Shown here one piece after another: positions 48,015-60,500 of a stretch of DNA of 64,000 bases. Every line of letters begins with the position of its first letter. Position 1 is the first letter of the stretch. The position numbers and the translations under genes are program-made. This DNA comes from Ectocarpus siliculosus. Its lineage: Eukaryota; Sar; Phaeophyceae; Ectocarpales; Ectocarpaceae. The notes under the pieces were generated by a model. That model worked only from the letters and a program-made list of their open reading frames with translations, searched no databases and had not been told where the DNA came from. The DNA is taken from NCBI GenBank assembly GCA_000310025.1, contig FN649740.1, positions 4,160,514-4,224,513 on the forward strand, in the 5' to 3' direction.

Positions 48015-51000
48015 ATGATTACGCGACGATCAGTGGTGGCGTCGGCCGCCACTCTAATCCCCTTCCTGTTGCTGGCAGCCGATGCACTGCTTCACTCCAC
48101 CCGGCTGACCACGCCGGCGAAGCCCGCTGGGAGCAACAAGCCCGGCGCCGCGCCGGTTCAACAATGTTCCACGCTTCCGCAGCAGTACTACTGTTTTCGT
48201 CGAGCAGGCAATCATCGCGGCGACATCAACAGCCGTTGCAGCAGCTCCTCCTCCTCGTCGCCATCGTCGCCCCGTTCTCGCTCCTCCAGGCTCGAAAATG
48301 CCCTCTCCTCCACGGCAACAAGGATGTCTCTCGCCGCTGAAGGCCTCGACGTCTGGGTCGTGTCCGACGACGGCAGGACTGCTGCGACAACTTATAGCGG
48401 CAGCAGCAGCAGCGGCGGCGGCGGCGGGGGAGGGACCAAGCTCCTCAGCATCCAGGCGTCTTACGTGGAGCTCGGCACCGGTACTCGCCGCACCTGGACG
48501 GCGAGCCGCTCCGAGAAGGACTTCTTCGCCCTGGGCGTGACGCTCATGGGGAAGCTCGCGGGCTCCGCGGCGGACGCGAAGGTGCCCGGCCCCCCGCCCG
48601 AGGGCTCTTCCCCCGCGGTGTTCGAGGTGTACCTCAGGAGGCTGATCGACGTGCCGGTGGTCACGAGCCTGCCCGCGCTGTACGAATTTCTCGACGCCCC
48701 TCCTGATCTCGTACAGGAACCAGTGCTTTTCGGAGAGGTGTGTGCTTGTGCGGATTCCGTATTTGTGCCAGTCTGTTCGGCGCGCGGGGGGATCTTTTAC
48801 TTTCACGCCTGCAGAGTGTGTTGTTTTGCAAAATCAGCTTTTTTCGCATCATGCAAGCAGCAGTCTTTTGGGCCTCTTCATCCTCAGGAACCCGCTCTCT
48901 AATATTAGATGCGCCCTACTACAAGTGCAACTTACCTTTGTAACGTCGAGAACCTGGTCAGACTTGTTACGCTTTTGCCTGCGGAAAGTGCAAGAGGTTG
49001 CACAACGAGACATCGGCGCCGTTGGTCGTGACTGTTCGAGAGCATCGGAGAAGCAGCGTCTTAGCACACCGCACACACACATACTGGTACTATAATAATA
49101 GACAGCCCGCAAGGTGCGTCTTGTTCCAAGGAAATACTATCGAACGAGATCCAGCCATATGTGTCGCAGAACGTGCCCACAACCCTCTCTTTGTTTGTAC
49201 GAGTGTGAGGGAAAAATGACTCATTGCCTAGTATGCTGATGGCACAGAGAATAGAAAGTCATCTGAGGTCTCTCTCTTCTGTGTCATGTTTTCACTGGTC
49301 TTTTCGACTTCGTCAACTCCAACTCGAGCCACGCAGTAGCAGTACCGAGAGGTACGAGTTCATTTTGCATACCCAGTTGGCCCCAGAAATGCTGGGACAT
49401 GCAGTAGGTTATAGCAATACAGAGAGTGCAATGGGCAGAGAAGAATGCGGCTGCTGAACTATATTTTGGAGTACTGTAGTACATTGCATTGATGCGTTGC
49501 AGCGGCTGTGCCACGACGGAGAAATCTCCGCCTCAACTAGTACTGTGGCTGTGTCCAGCGGGGATGCTCCAGCGCCGAAATCAGGGAACCCACATGCTTG
49601 TTCCGCGCCCATTTCACCCCCACCCCCCCACCCCCCCCACCCCGTACCCCCGCGTCACCCCCACAGGTAGTCGACGACGACTTTGGCGGCGGCAGAGCAA
49701 AGCGCTATCGCAGCGCGAACCCCGATGACCCTCGCACGGCGTCGTCCTCCTCCGCTTACGGTAACGACGTCGACGGCAACAAGTCGGGGGCGACGGTAGC
49801 CGGGGCGGTGGTCGGCGGCCTCGTGGCGGGCCCCGTCGGCGCGGCGATCGGCGCGATGGCGGCGCGGGCGGCCAGCGGGAGGGAGGACGGCGTCGGGAAC
49901 GTCGCCAAGGGGGCCGGGGCGGTTGCAGACGCGGCGATGGAGAAGGCACAGTGAGTGTGTCGGGAGAGCTCGTTTTCCGTTCTCGCTTGGTTTGTTGTTC
50001 GTAAATTTCAGGTTGAACATTCTGCAAGGAGGAGGCATAGTTGGTGTATTAGAGCTCGCTCAGCTTGCTTGATTTGTTTGTCGAGTAGAAGTGCGGTTGG
50101 ACGTTCTGCAAGGGTTCTTTGTGCACGACCGTTGTGAGATGCATGCACGCACGCACCTCGAACAACCCTGTGATATTCCGTGCTCTGGGGGAGCAACCAT
50201 CGGTGTCCTTTCACCATCTTGTCTGACGAGCACACGCCGGCGGTGGCGTTTCCGGATGTCGGTTGTGACAGAACTCGCTTTCGAGCTGTCCGGGAAAGGC
50301 CAAGACCACACAGCATGGAATCAACACGTTGTTCCGGTGCTGTACGTTTTCGGTACCAATGTATATATTGATGGTGCTCTGACCTTACCTGACTCGTTCA
50401 TCTCCTTCCCTCTTTGGGTTTGCCCGTGGCGTACTCTTCCTCCCAACCACGCAGAGCCCTCGAGAGGGAGTTCGAGCTGTCCAGAAAGGCCAAGACGGCC
50501 GCGGGCAAGGCGAAGCAGGCGGTGCAGAAGGTCGACACCGACTACAGCGTGAGGCACCGGGCGAAGGAGGCCGCGAGGAGAACGGCAAGGGCCGCCCAGA
50601 AGACGACAAAGGACCTCCGGGTGACGGAAAGGGCCGCGGAGGCCGCCAAGGCGACCGAACAGGTGTGTATGGGGGGGTTGTGTCGGCTGACTGACCGACG
50701 TGTCGAGGCGGTGTCGGTTGTTCGAATGGTGAGCTCTTCTTTACGTTATTGTTTGTGAGGAGGTTGTCCCTGCTGTAATGGTGTGCTCTTTTTTTCGTTG
50801 AGTGCGAGGTGGTTTTGTCTGTTCTACTGGTGGGCTGTTTTTGGCGGTGTGTGGGTGCGGGATGCGCTCTGCCGTTGTTAACCAAACGCAGATTCGTGGT
50901 GCTTGCTTGTGGATTTTTTAGAGGGCGGAGGAGGGGAAACGGAAAGAGATCAAGTCAACCCGACAGATGAACGTGCATCTGCAAGCCATTGTTCTTCATC

Positions 51001-52961
51001 GTTGGCTGTTCGCTCACGACAGAGAATGAGCTGCTGTCCGAGCTGGATATCAATTTTTTGTACATTCGATTTCTCTGGACTCTGTTATTCCAGGGAGGCG
51101 ATACGTTGGCAAGAAAACCTTGCGTGGTGTTGAAAGCTTGGTTGGTTGTATCTGGCAATGGCTGCTTCATAGAACAGCAGTGTCCAGAGGCTCACAGAAA
51201 TACTGCAGTGCACTTGTTTGTAACCCAGAAAATATGGTTTGGAACGAGAAAGGAAGTAAGGGCGTCGGGGCGAGCACCACGGGGGCGAGCCATCCATCCT
51301 CATCCCGGAAAGAAAGCACACACGGGCTGTTTCGACGTACCGGTCACTGTAACGGACGGTTTATCCGACCTGTAGCAGCATTTCAACATCCTATTGGACA
51401 ATGGTCCGATGTATCGTACTCCTTGGTTTATTGGATAACCCGTAGGTGTGTACAATGATCTGATCGCCGAATCAATATCCCGGTGACTACTCCGGTATGT
51501 AATACTCCTTGGGCGCCGTTGTCTACAGCAGTACAAAAGTGACTGGTATCGAGTCCTCCGACACGATTGGCTCGCCATTAAGGCTACCGTTGATTCAGAT
51601 ACCAGGTGAAAGGGCGACACAGGCTTGTCCGGTCTTTCGCCTCACTGCTGTGCGACGGACCTACCCTTGGAAGTGTCTTCTCTGACCTACCCTTGGACAT
51701 GTCTTCCCTCGTCTATGTCCATCGTCTATATCCATGTCTGTTGACTTTCCGTTGCCTGTTTCGCCTCTCCCTTCCGTCGGTTTCGATTGGATGTCAGGCA
51801 GTTTCAATACACCGTGCGACTGGCCTACCCTCGGAAATGTCCTCTTTTGTCTGTAATATTCAAGTTTGTTGACTTTCAGTTGCCTGTGTGTGTTTTTTTT
51901 TTTGTCCTCCCTCCCGTGGGTTTCTTTCGGATGGTGTCAGGCGGCACGAAAGGCCGCGGAGGCCGCGCGGAAAGCGGACAAGGAGCACCGAATACGGGAG
52001 AGGGCGACCAACGCGTTCCGCCGGGTGCGCTCGAAGGTCAAGAGGTGAGTGCGTGCGCTGGACGTCGGTTTTTGCTTGTCAAGAGCGAGCGAGGTTTTTA
52101 AGCTTCGGTCGTCCAGGGAAGGGGGGGCATATGCTGTTGAACCGAACGTTTCGTGTTTTTTTTTTTTTTGTGAGTGTGTGTGTGTGTGTGTGTGTGTTTG
52201 TTTTTCTGGACGTTGCACTTGTACAGCAGTTCTTACTTCGCAGGCTACGCAGGGTGTGCTCAGTGGTGAGCGTTTGGCAGGCGGGATTGGGGGGTGAGGG
52301 TGGCTGACTCTCCACGTGGGATGTGTTTCGGTCTAGCGATGTTTCGGGACTTGAGTCTACGGCCGAGAGTCTACGAAGATGTAGATTGCCATGTTTGATT
52401 GTGTCTGCCTGATTGGCTGTCAGCGTATCATCCAAAGACGGCGTAAAGTACTGCTCATTGGCAACAAGCAGTAGGCCCGGTTTGCAGCTTGCGAAGTAGT
52501 TTCCCCCGACCTGCTGGATGTTGCTGCTTCTGCCACAAACGGGATACAGGACACATGTGGACGTAGCCTTGCTTGCGTATCGTTTAGTCGCGCTCGTTTT
52601 CAACAATGGAGACCCGCCCAACAAGAATTGTTACTCCAGAAGAACGGAAGAAATGCCTCCCTCTTACTGCACGTATGTATTTGAACCGATTGTTTTCATG
52701 AGGGCGATGAGTGGAAGGGTCCGCTTTCTTTTTGTTTCCGCAATTTTCGGCACGATTTGGTCTTGTCGCGTGTCTCGCATTGATTCATGCCCAGCTGTCC
52801 AATCACGCGCTTCTGTGGTTGTGCCTGTACATGAAGCCACTCCGTGCGCGTTGCGACATGGTACCACCCAATGCGTGTGTGCATGTAGGTCCGTGGAGAA
52901 TTTCGAGGAGCGGCGAAAACCTGACGATAAGAACGGCGGCGCTCCGAAAGACGGTCTCTAG
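48015..52961 (+). CDS. PX-domain protein with N-terminal leader and Ala-rich helical tail (463 aa)
   Basis: Five exons close in phase: 48015-48737, 49667-49950, 50455-50662, 51941-52044 and 52889-52961 (stop TAG). Residues 1-30 form a hydrophobic leader after two Arg (RRSVVASAATLIPFLLLAAD), a signal peptide or anchor. Residues 31-105 are low complexity. Residues 111-230 look like a PX (phox) phosphoinositide-binding domain: LDVWVVSDDG, TKLLSIQASYVEL, RTWTASRSEKDFFALG, FEVYLRRLIDVPVV, LPALYEFLDAP. The PX assignment rests on this pattern only. Exon 2 adds a glycine-zipper-like segment (residues 282-303, GATVAGAVVGGLVAGPVGAA). Exons 3-4 encode a basic, alanine-rich helix with ERA/ARKAAEAARKA repeats, probably a coiled coil. 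A PX domain behind a secretory leader is unusual and leaves the topology unclear. The function is presumably membrane trafficking or lipid-dependent attachment, by inference. Confidence 0.78.
52162..52199 (+). repeat. (TG)n microsatellite in PX gene intron 4
   Basis: A T run followed by about ten TG dinucleotides within intron 4 of the PX gene. A simple repeat with no coding effect. Confidence 0.85.
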
Positions 52962-55900
52962 CGGGACAACCGTGGGGGGGGGGGGGGGGGAGTCGTGAGA
53001 TGACGGATGATGGAAGCGACAGCAGGACCAGAGACCTTCGGAAGTGTATTTATTTCTTTTTCAACGACAACGCGACAGCAGCAGCAGCAACAACAACAAC
53101 GAGTACCAGCCACACCGATAGACGAAGAAGGGAACTTCCTTTGTCGCCCTGGTGCGGGCAAGGACACCGCCGGAGCGGCAGCAAAGATTATGCGGGGGAG
53201 GGGGGGAGTAAGGAAGGAGGGCAGTCTCGAAACCCGGCGAAATGTGGGCCGGGGCCGGGGGGTAGGCACGCACAGCAGGGATGAGGGGGGTGGGGACGTC
53301 GGAGAAGTGACTACCGAAGTGCTGGGGGTGAGTTGAGCAGAAGAAGCATAGCACCAGGCAGCCATTGCGAAAAGGCCGCTGATTCTTCGGCTGAGCGGAA
53401 AAAGCAGGGCGTTTCAAGTGAGGTGTAGCAGTTTAGGCACAGGGGAAAGGTCCAAGATGAGCTGTTCTAGTCTACGCGCACAGTTTTCGGGGGGCGTATT
53501 TCTGGAACCATTACCTTTCAGCATGCCAAGGGAGTACACGTGCACTCAGAACCATGTAAGCCTGCTTATAGAGGGGTGGGAAGTGGGTAGCCCATAGGTG
53601 CCTCGGATTCGAGGAGTTCAGCGCGTGCGGGGGGGGGGGGGGGGGGGGGAAGAAACCTTTTTGCCCCCGGGGCCCTTTAAAACCGGGGGGCTTTTTTTTT
53701 TTTTTTTTTTTCCCCAGGGGTTGGGAAAGCAANNNNNNNNNNNNNNNNNNNNNNNNNNNNNNNNNNNNNNNNNNNNNNNNNNNNNNNNNNNNNNNNNNNN
53801 NNNNNNNNNNNNNNNNNNNNNNNNNNNNNNNNGGGGGGGGGGGGGGGGGGGGTCGTACACATTGCTGCTCAGGGTCCGTTATGAACCTGGGTGTCTTATT
53901 TTTATTTATTTTTTCTCAAGTGTTTGGTACAGCAGTAACTCACGTGATCTGGATGGATCGGCTGCGTCTGTTTCGCGCAGCAAGGGTTGCAGCTCAGGGC
54001 AAATGTTATCGGCACTCGAAACGGCTCCGGATGTGTCTCGAGCTACTCGAACGAACGAACGCGGTTCTTGGAACCAGACGTGATGCACCAACTCCTGCTT
54101 GTACCCGCCTGGTCAGAGTCCGACCCCCCGTAGAGTTGTTTGGATGTTGGTTGTGGCTGCGACATCGGCGATCAATAATTTTGTTGGTACAGCGGTTCTT
54201 TCCATATCGATCAAGCGGTGCACAAGCAAGGAGTAGGAGCGTGTGCGTTTTTTGTCTGCCTACACCAGTACGACGAGATCTCAAGCATGAGAGTGTCGGT
54301 CGGTGTTTCGTTGGGTGGTCTAGTGGTGATTCCATGTGTCGCTGAGAAGGCGCTGTCCGACATGCGAGCGGGCAGTGGTAGCGGACGTTCAAGCCACGCT
54401 GCTGTGTGTTTCCTGTATCTTTGTTGCCCCTTTGTAAAAAAGTCCATTGTTTATTTGAGTGTGCGTGTTGTGGTTTGCTTGCATGACGCTTCGGCGGCGG
54501 GGTGGGGCAGTGGGCGGAAAGAAGTCTTGCGGTGTGTGTGGCGTACTTAAGGGCACACCTTTTTTTTTGTTACTGACTCCTGACTGTTCGTTTAGTAATA
54601 AGGCGCCGGTTTGATGGGAGATCTGGTTCTCTCACGCAATCTGGTAAGAGAGCCGTTTTCGTTTACCATCGTGGTCACTCTTGGCCCAGCACGAGGAACT
54701 AGTGCTTTGTTTGCAGAGTGCCCCTCATGCCTCGATGCCGTTCATCAAGTATGAAGTTCGAGGCAACCCTGGAAAAAGTTGGTACGCTTCTTTGTCATTA
54801 CATAAGAGTACTCAGGACAATCTCTGTGTATGTCCAAACCTGACTTAACCGTAGGCGGATGGAGCTCTCCGAAACACACAAAATTTCCACGCACGAAGTA
54901 CTCTATGTGTTCGTTCACATACGCCTTCAGGTTACCTGTCTTGAAACGAAGCTGTTGCATTTTTTTATCCAAGGAAAACACCCGTTTTTGGGTGTTAGGT
55001 ACGTGATGGTGGACTTTTCTTCAAGTCGTTTTACTTGGTTCCTGCCGCGTGCATGTTCCCAAGCACTCCCCTGTCGTGAGGGGACGCCTGGTGGAGTCAA
55101 CGAAAACCTCGTACAGCGCGTTGATTCTGCCGCCCACTGTCACTCAAGACGACCCCAACAGCGGCTCCCATGGCTAAGGTGGTGGGGTGATGGCATTAAC
55201 CATGTAGCGCTTTGCGAGCACGAAAAGAAAATGAACTACGCACGGACACGGGCGTGCCGTGCGTGAAGCATGTGGACTGGCGAAGAGAACTACTGTTGTA
55301 GGAGCACATTCGGACAGTAAATCAAGTGATTAAAAAAATGCAATTTTGGGGTCACGGGAGGAGGCGTGTACGGAGCGGCGACGCAGCGAGCATGACAGAG
55401 GTGTCCAACGCTGGATGCCGCAGCAGGGGCGGGGAATTCAATCACCACCCCGCCGTTCATGATGATGCGGTTCGCATGGGGTCCGTTTTGTTGTCTTGCT
55501 GAGGTTGCGAGCGTGTCGCACAACAAGGGCATCGAATCCCGCTCCTCATCGATCAGCGCCAGATAGATCGTGGAACGATGGGAACATGACGCGTACAGCG
55601 TACAGCAGTAATCATCATGGCCTACAGCTGCCACTATACATAGGTGTGATGAAATCATCCCCATAGCAGAGAGAAACAAAATCGTGAGCAAAACAAACGA
55701 GAACACGAGAGTTTAGTAACATCTCCCTGAAACAAGCGGAGCATATCATGATGAGCATGCATGCCAGCAAGGGGAAAGGGAGAAAAACGCGCTGAGCAAG
55801 ACGAACGCAAGCAAGAATCCAGTACACCTTCACGACAACGCCAAAACCTCCGCAGATCGCACATCTCAAGAACCAACCAGCAAGTAGGGGCACAAGCTAA

Positions 55901-57536
55901 GAATGTGCGGCGAGACACGCACTCATACTCGCCCACGCACGCAACGCAGACGTATAGATAAAATACATGAACGCCGACAACATAAAGCAAACGAAGGACA
56001 AGACGCCAAGAAGGGGGGCTCGACACAGAAGGGAAACCTCCCCCGCCCTCGCGGAAAAAAACTACAGCTTGTGTGATATCAAAACGATGTGGGAAGGACA
56101 AAAAAAAAGAAAAAGCAACGCCAGCGTATGCGTTAATTTTACTGAGCTTAACAATGAACGTCTTGTGGCTAATTATAGCTCAAAAAAACACAGCGGCGCC
56201 CCCTCCCGACGAAAACACACAAATACTCTCTCTTGGTACCTCCCCCAGCCCTACTTCATCCCCCTCCCTCCCCCGCATAAAGCCAAGACTTTCGGGTTTT
56301 GAGAGGATGTGTGCTGCGCTCATCGAGGCTTGATAGACATATATGCGTAACCACAACAAATAGCGCTCAAGCCACTAACTGCGCTGCATTTCCGGCCCAC
56401 AGCAGTAGTTGTGCACCGTATTTACGCTATAGTAGTAGGTGCCCCCACTTTGACTGTCTCTTGCAGCGAGCGGACATGGCCCAAAAACATTAGAACAAAA
56501 GGAAAGCACAAAATGCAACAAATGACGCGCGGCCGCGGCATGATTTTACTTAGATGAGACACCCACGATGAATATCTCGTACAGCAACTGAGACTGGATG
56601 ACCCACACCTTGGTTGCACCCCGTACCTCACCGCCCGTCCCCGCTTCCGCCCGATTTCGGCGACCATCTAGACTCACACCAAACATCCCTCGAGTACCGC
56701 ATACTTGCCTCGTAACCCCCCCCCCCCCACTCCCCTCCTAAAGAACCTGTACTGCCTGCACAGGTTGAAGCAGACGACATTGCGCAGTACCTCCCCCACC
56801 ATCTCTCCATCAAAAACCTCCCAAGTACCACAATGTGTCTCACGGATTCCAACAGCAAAAGCGGATCGGATTGGATCGGGTCGTCAGCTGATGGTGCAGC
56901 ACCCTCCTTCCGCGGACGAGGTGGAAACGGGCGTAGCTCCCGAAGTTTCGGCCACGGTTCTCGGAGCTGTTGCCGCAGCAGCCGACGATGTTGACGCTTT
57001 CGTGTCGGCACCACCTGTCCCACCGTTGACACCCGCCACCTACGCGCGGGTTCGGATTGGAACCAAAATGATTCACATTTGGAACCAAAATGGGAGGGTT
57101 GCTGGTAACGTGAAAACCGGTCGACAGCAGTAGCCAAATCGGAGGCGGTCAACCCTACTATTACAGCAGGGTCTCGTGCACCACAGAACTATCGCGTCAC
57201 AATGATGCAGATAGTCTGTTATTGCCCCACCTCAATATCGTCGTCAGAGTGGGGGCGGGGCGGGAGCGGCGTTGAGAAAGGCCGCTCCATTTGCCAAAGA
57301 AAAGACATGAAAAAAGTCTCGATCGTTTGCTTCGGAAACACCACACCACGGACACGAACGAGCTATGGACAAAATAACCACCACAGTTACGGAGCCAGTA
57401 TACACACTCAGCCAGCCGTGAGGGGAGGCAGCGACACGAAAGGCCAAGCAAAACCATGCCACAAAAGGAGATAATCGTGCGGACAATCTCTAGTGAACTG
57501 CGGTGTACAGATCTATTCCTGATAAACCAGGAACAG
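52962..57536. other. Intergenic region containing an assembly gap
   Basis: About 4.6 kb between the convergent ends of the PX gene and the minus-strand gene at 57537. It begins with a G homopolymer (52975-52990), has CAG/AAC triplets near 53080-53103 and holds the 53733-53832 gap. A plus-strand frame at about 56885-57055 (SADEVETGVAPEV, ADDVDAFVSAPPVPP) has coding-like composition but no partner exon. Nothing else is supported. Confidence 0.35.
53733..53832. other. Assembly gap (100 N) at a G homopolymer
   Basis: Exactly 100 N, with a G run directly to the right and, on the left, G, C and T homopolymers (53630-53716) resembling the tail of a failing sequence read. The size is conventional, so the true gap length is unknown. 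Confidence 0.95.
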
Positions 57537-60500
57537 TCAAAACATGCCGCCCACAGCGCCCAACCAGGCTCTCACATCCGTCGCGCCAGCGCCGGTGCCT
57601 CCGGCAGCGTTGGCCGTGTTCTCGTCCTCGCCAGAATCGCCGACAGCGGCAACAGCGGACTCCCCTCCTTCGACGAGAACGGGCGGGACGTCGCCCTTCG
57701 ACGGCGTAGCCCCTGCCGCGTCCCCTCCAGTCCCGTCAGCGTTACCCCCTTCCCTTGCTGCCGGGGTAGGCGATGCTCTTCCGTTCGTCGTCTGTTGTTT
57801 ATTATTGGTGGTGGTTTTTGTGCCGTGGGGAGATTTCGGGGGGAAAGGAAGAAAACCCGGCGATACGATCACGAATACAGCAGGCAGAGGGGGGGGGGAA
57901 CGCACACATCGTTCCGGGTTAACGAGAGATGGTGCGCCCAGTCGCACGGGGGGGGGATTGCTTCTTAACTCTGGGGGAGGCGTTGCTTCTAGAGTTTGTT
58001 GGCCGTTGGCTGCTCTGCTGTGGGCCGCCTGGCCTGTTGTATCCGTTGTCCGCATTGATTTGTGTATTTTTTTGGAGTGCCCAGACAAATCCGCATTTAT
58101 GCCTCTGGAATCAGGCTCCTGGATAAAGAGCCAGCGGGATATAATCAACCTACATCCGCGATCCGGGTGACGACCGAGCACGCGTTGCGTGACCCGCCAC
58201 TCCAAAAACAAACAACGAAACGCGAACACGCGATGGTTGGCGCTCATCCACGGCACGGCGGCCAGCAACCACCTCGGACAAACGCAACCCCTTCCAAACG
58301 AAAAAAACGCACACAAAAAAAACTACGCCGACATCTTTCACCCCTACTTCTGCCGCGCATGTTTCCGTCCCTCGCGTCCCTCCCGCAACAAAAACTCCCA
58401 GCCCCACCAAATGGCCGACCTCGCTCGAAGCCGCCGCCGCCGCCGCCGCCGCTGAAGCCGATCCCAAGCTCTCCACCGAACCACGGGCCTCCCCACCCCA
58501 AGAACCAGAAGGAGAAGCGCTGGCACCGCCGCCAGGCACGGCGATGCCGTCCCGGGCGGATGAAACGGATGCCGCCCCAGCCGCCGCCGCCGCCGTTGAC
58601 GAGACCTCTTTCGACGCGAAAAGGCTGCTCGAGCTGTTGTTGCTGCTGCGGGTTTTGGCGCCGCCGCCGCCGCCGCCATCCGTCGGGAGCGGGATGTACC
58701 TGTGCTCCGATTGGAACAAAATATTGGGAACGTTCAGTTCTCGGTATAGTTTTTACTCCCGAGTTTTTGTTTTGGCTTGTTTCTTCGTCGCTGATATTTA
58801 GTTGTATTGGTTGCTTCGTGGATTAATTGGACGTTTCCCATCCCACGACTAGAAAACTCACGGCCAAGAAAGACGACAGCAGGGGATGCCGTTGAGGGCT
58901 ACCCGCGACAAATCTTGCGCAATGCCGCAGTGAATCCCAGAACGCATTAATCCTCTGCCCTCCCTCCCTATCAAAACCACCCAGGCACAAACTAACTGAC
59001 GCACACCTCAAAGAAAAGAAAACATGCAGCGTATGAAACCACAGCATATCTACCAACGTGGACGTTGCACGTGTACCCTGACCCCACACGCGCGTGACCG
59101 CTGTTCTCCAATGGTCCGGCGGCGAACCTACGACGCACGTAGATGCAGTACCTGGTGGGTCCTTCGCCGGTAGACGGAGTCCCGGCGGTGGATGCGTTTT
59201 CGGGCTTATCGTACTTGACGACGAACTTCTCAAGGGTCTCGCGCCGCTGGGTCCAGTCTGTGCCCAGTCGCCCTGCGCGGCCACATATGAGAGGTGTAGT
59301 GGAGGATCGGAGCAGCAGCGGATGGAAAGCGTATGTGTCGTTAGCTGTGGGCGGGCAACATCTTGTCGATACATAGACGCTCAATGTTTTCGAGCGATAC
59401 ACCTCCGCGAACGGCTACATAACCTTGGCGGCAGCAGCACCAGCCGCAGCAGCAGCTGTGCATACAGCACGGGAGCCTACGAGACTACAACAGCAACGGC
59501 ACGACACTGGTAAGAACTGGCACAAGCCCTCCCACAATCTCAGCAACAGCACGAAATTGTTTCAAGACGCAAGAACCGACGTAGACCTCCACATTTCGCG
59601 CACATCACATGCGCCTCCTACATCCCGAAGCAAGACTAAGTAAAAGGCCCAGACGGGCAAGCACAAAGGGCTTTTACTTCTTGGGCAACACGTTTTTCCT
59701 ACTTTATGTGCACCTGTGCCCGAACCGGCTTTGCCAGTCCCTCTGTCGCCTCCCTCGATCGCGGCAATGGCCTGCTGGTGCATCTGAGCCCTGCCCTTGA
59801 CCGATTGCTGAAACGCACCAAATGATTACACATACGACACCACGGAAGCCGACATACAACGGAGAGCACACGTGCGCGCGCGTGAAAAACGGACGTCGAT
59901 TCCGGCAGAGAAAGGAGGCCAGGCAGGGCAAGCGGGGGGGGGGGGTGAGAGACTGGAGTGTCTGCCACGAAAGTATCGACACGGCTTCAAATCAACAACA
60001 AGGTAAGGAGGTAGTGGCGCGCTTCAGACAACTGTGCCAATGGCGGTTATCCCACAGACATGCCTTTGCCTTCTTAACCGTGTGTCGTCACCCCCGCCAC
60101 AAACCCACCGGTACCAACCACACCGCGACGGGATCCTCTCATCCACTCTACTCTACCTGTCGAGACATCTCGGCGGAGATGAGGGGAAAGTCGGTGTCCT
60201 GCCTCTCCGTGGCGTGCTTCTGCCGCAGTGCCTCCTGCTCCTCTTTGAGCTTGCGCGTCCGCTCCGAGATGGCCCCAGACGAGATCGTCGCCGCAGCATC
60301 CTCGGCGGAAAACTGGGACTGAAAAGAAAAACGAGAGAGAGAGGTAACAGACACAAGAAAAGGACGCGCGCACCAAAACAATGTGGTGTTACGTTGTAGG
60401 GGAACTATGAAGGATGATGTCGGATGGAGAAATTACAATGAACAGTTGTGCTGTGGTCGTTTTCAGGAAATGAAGAATAGAGCACCAGGTGTGACGCCAT

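Noticed and set aside
48054-48806. 250-residue minus-strand frame
   Set aside because: It is antisense to PX gene exon 1, which has an ATG, a donor and domain similarity.
56885-57133. Plus-strand Ala/Val/Pro-rich frame
   Set aside because: The composition looks coding but there is no acceptor-linked partner exon or family match; left uncalled.
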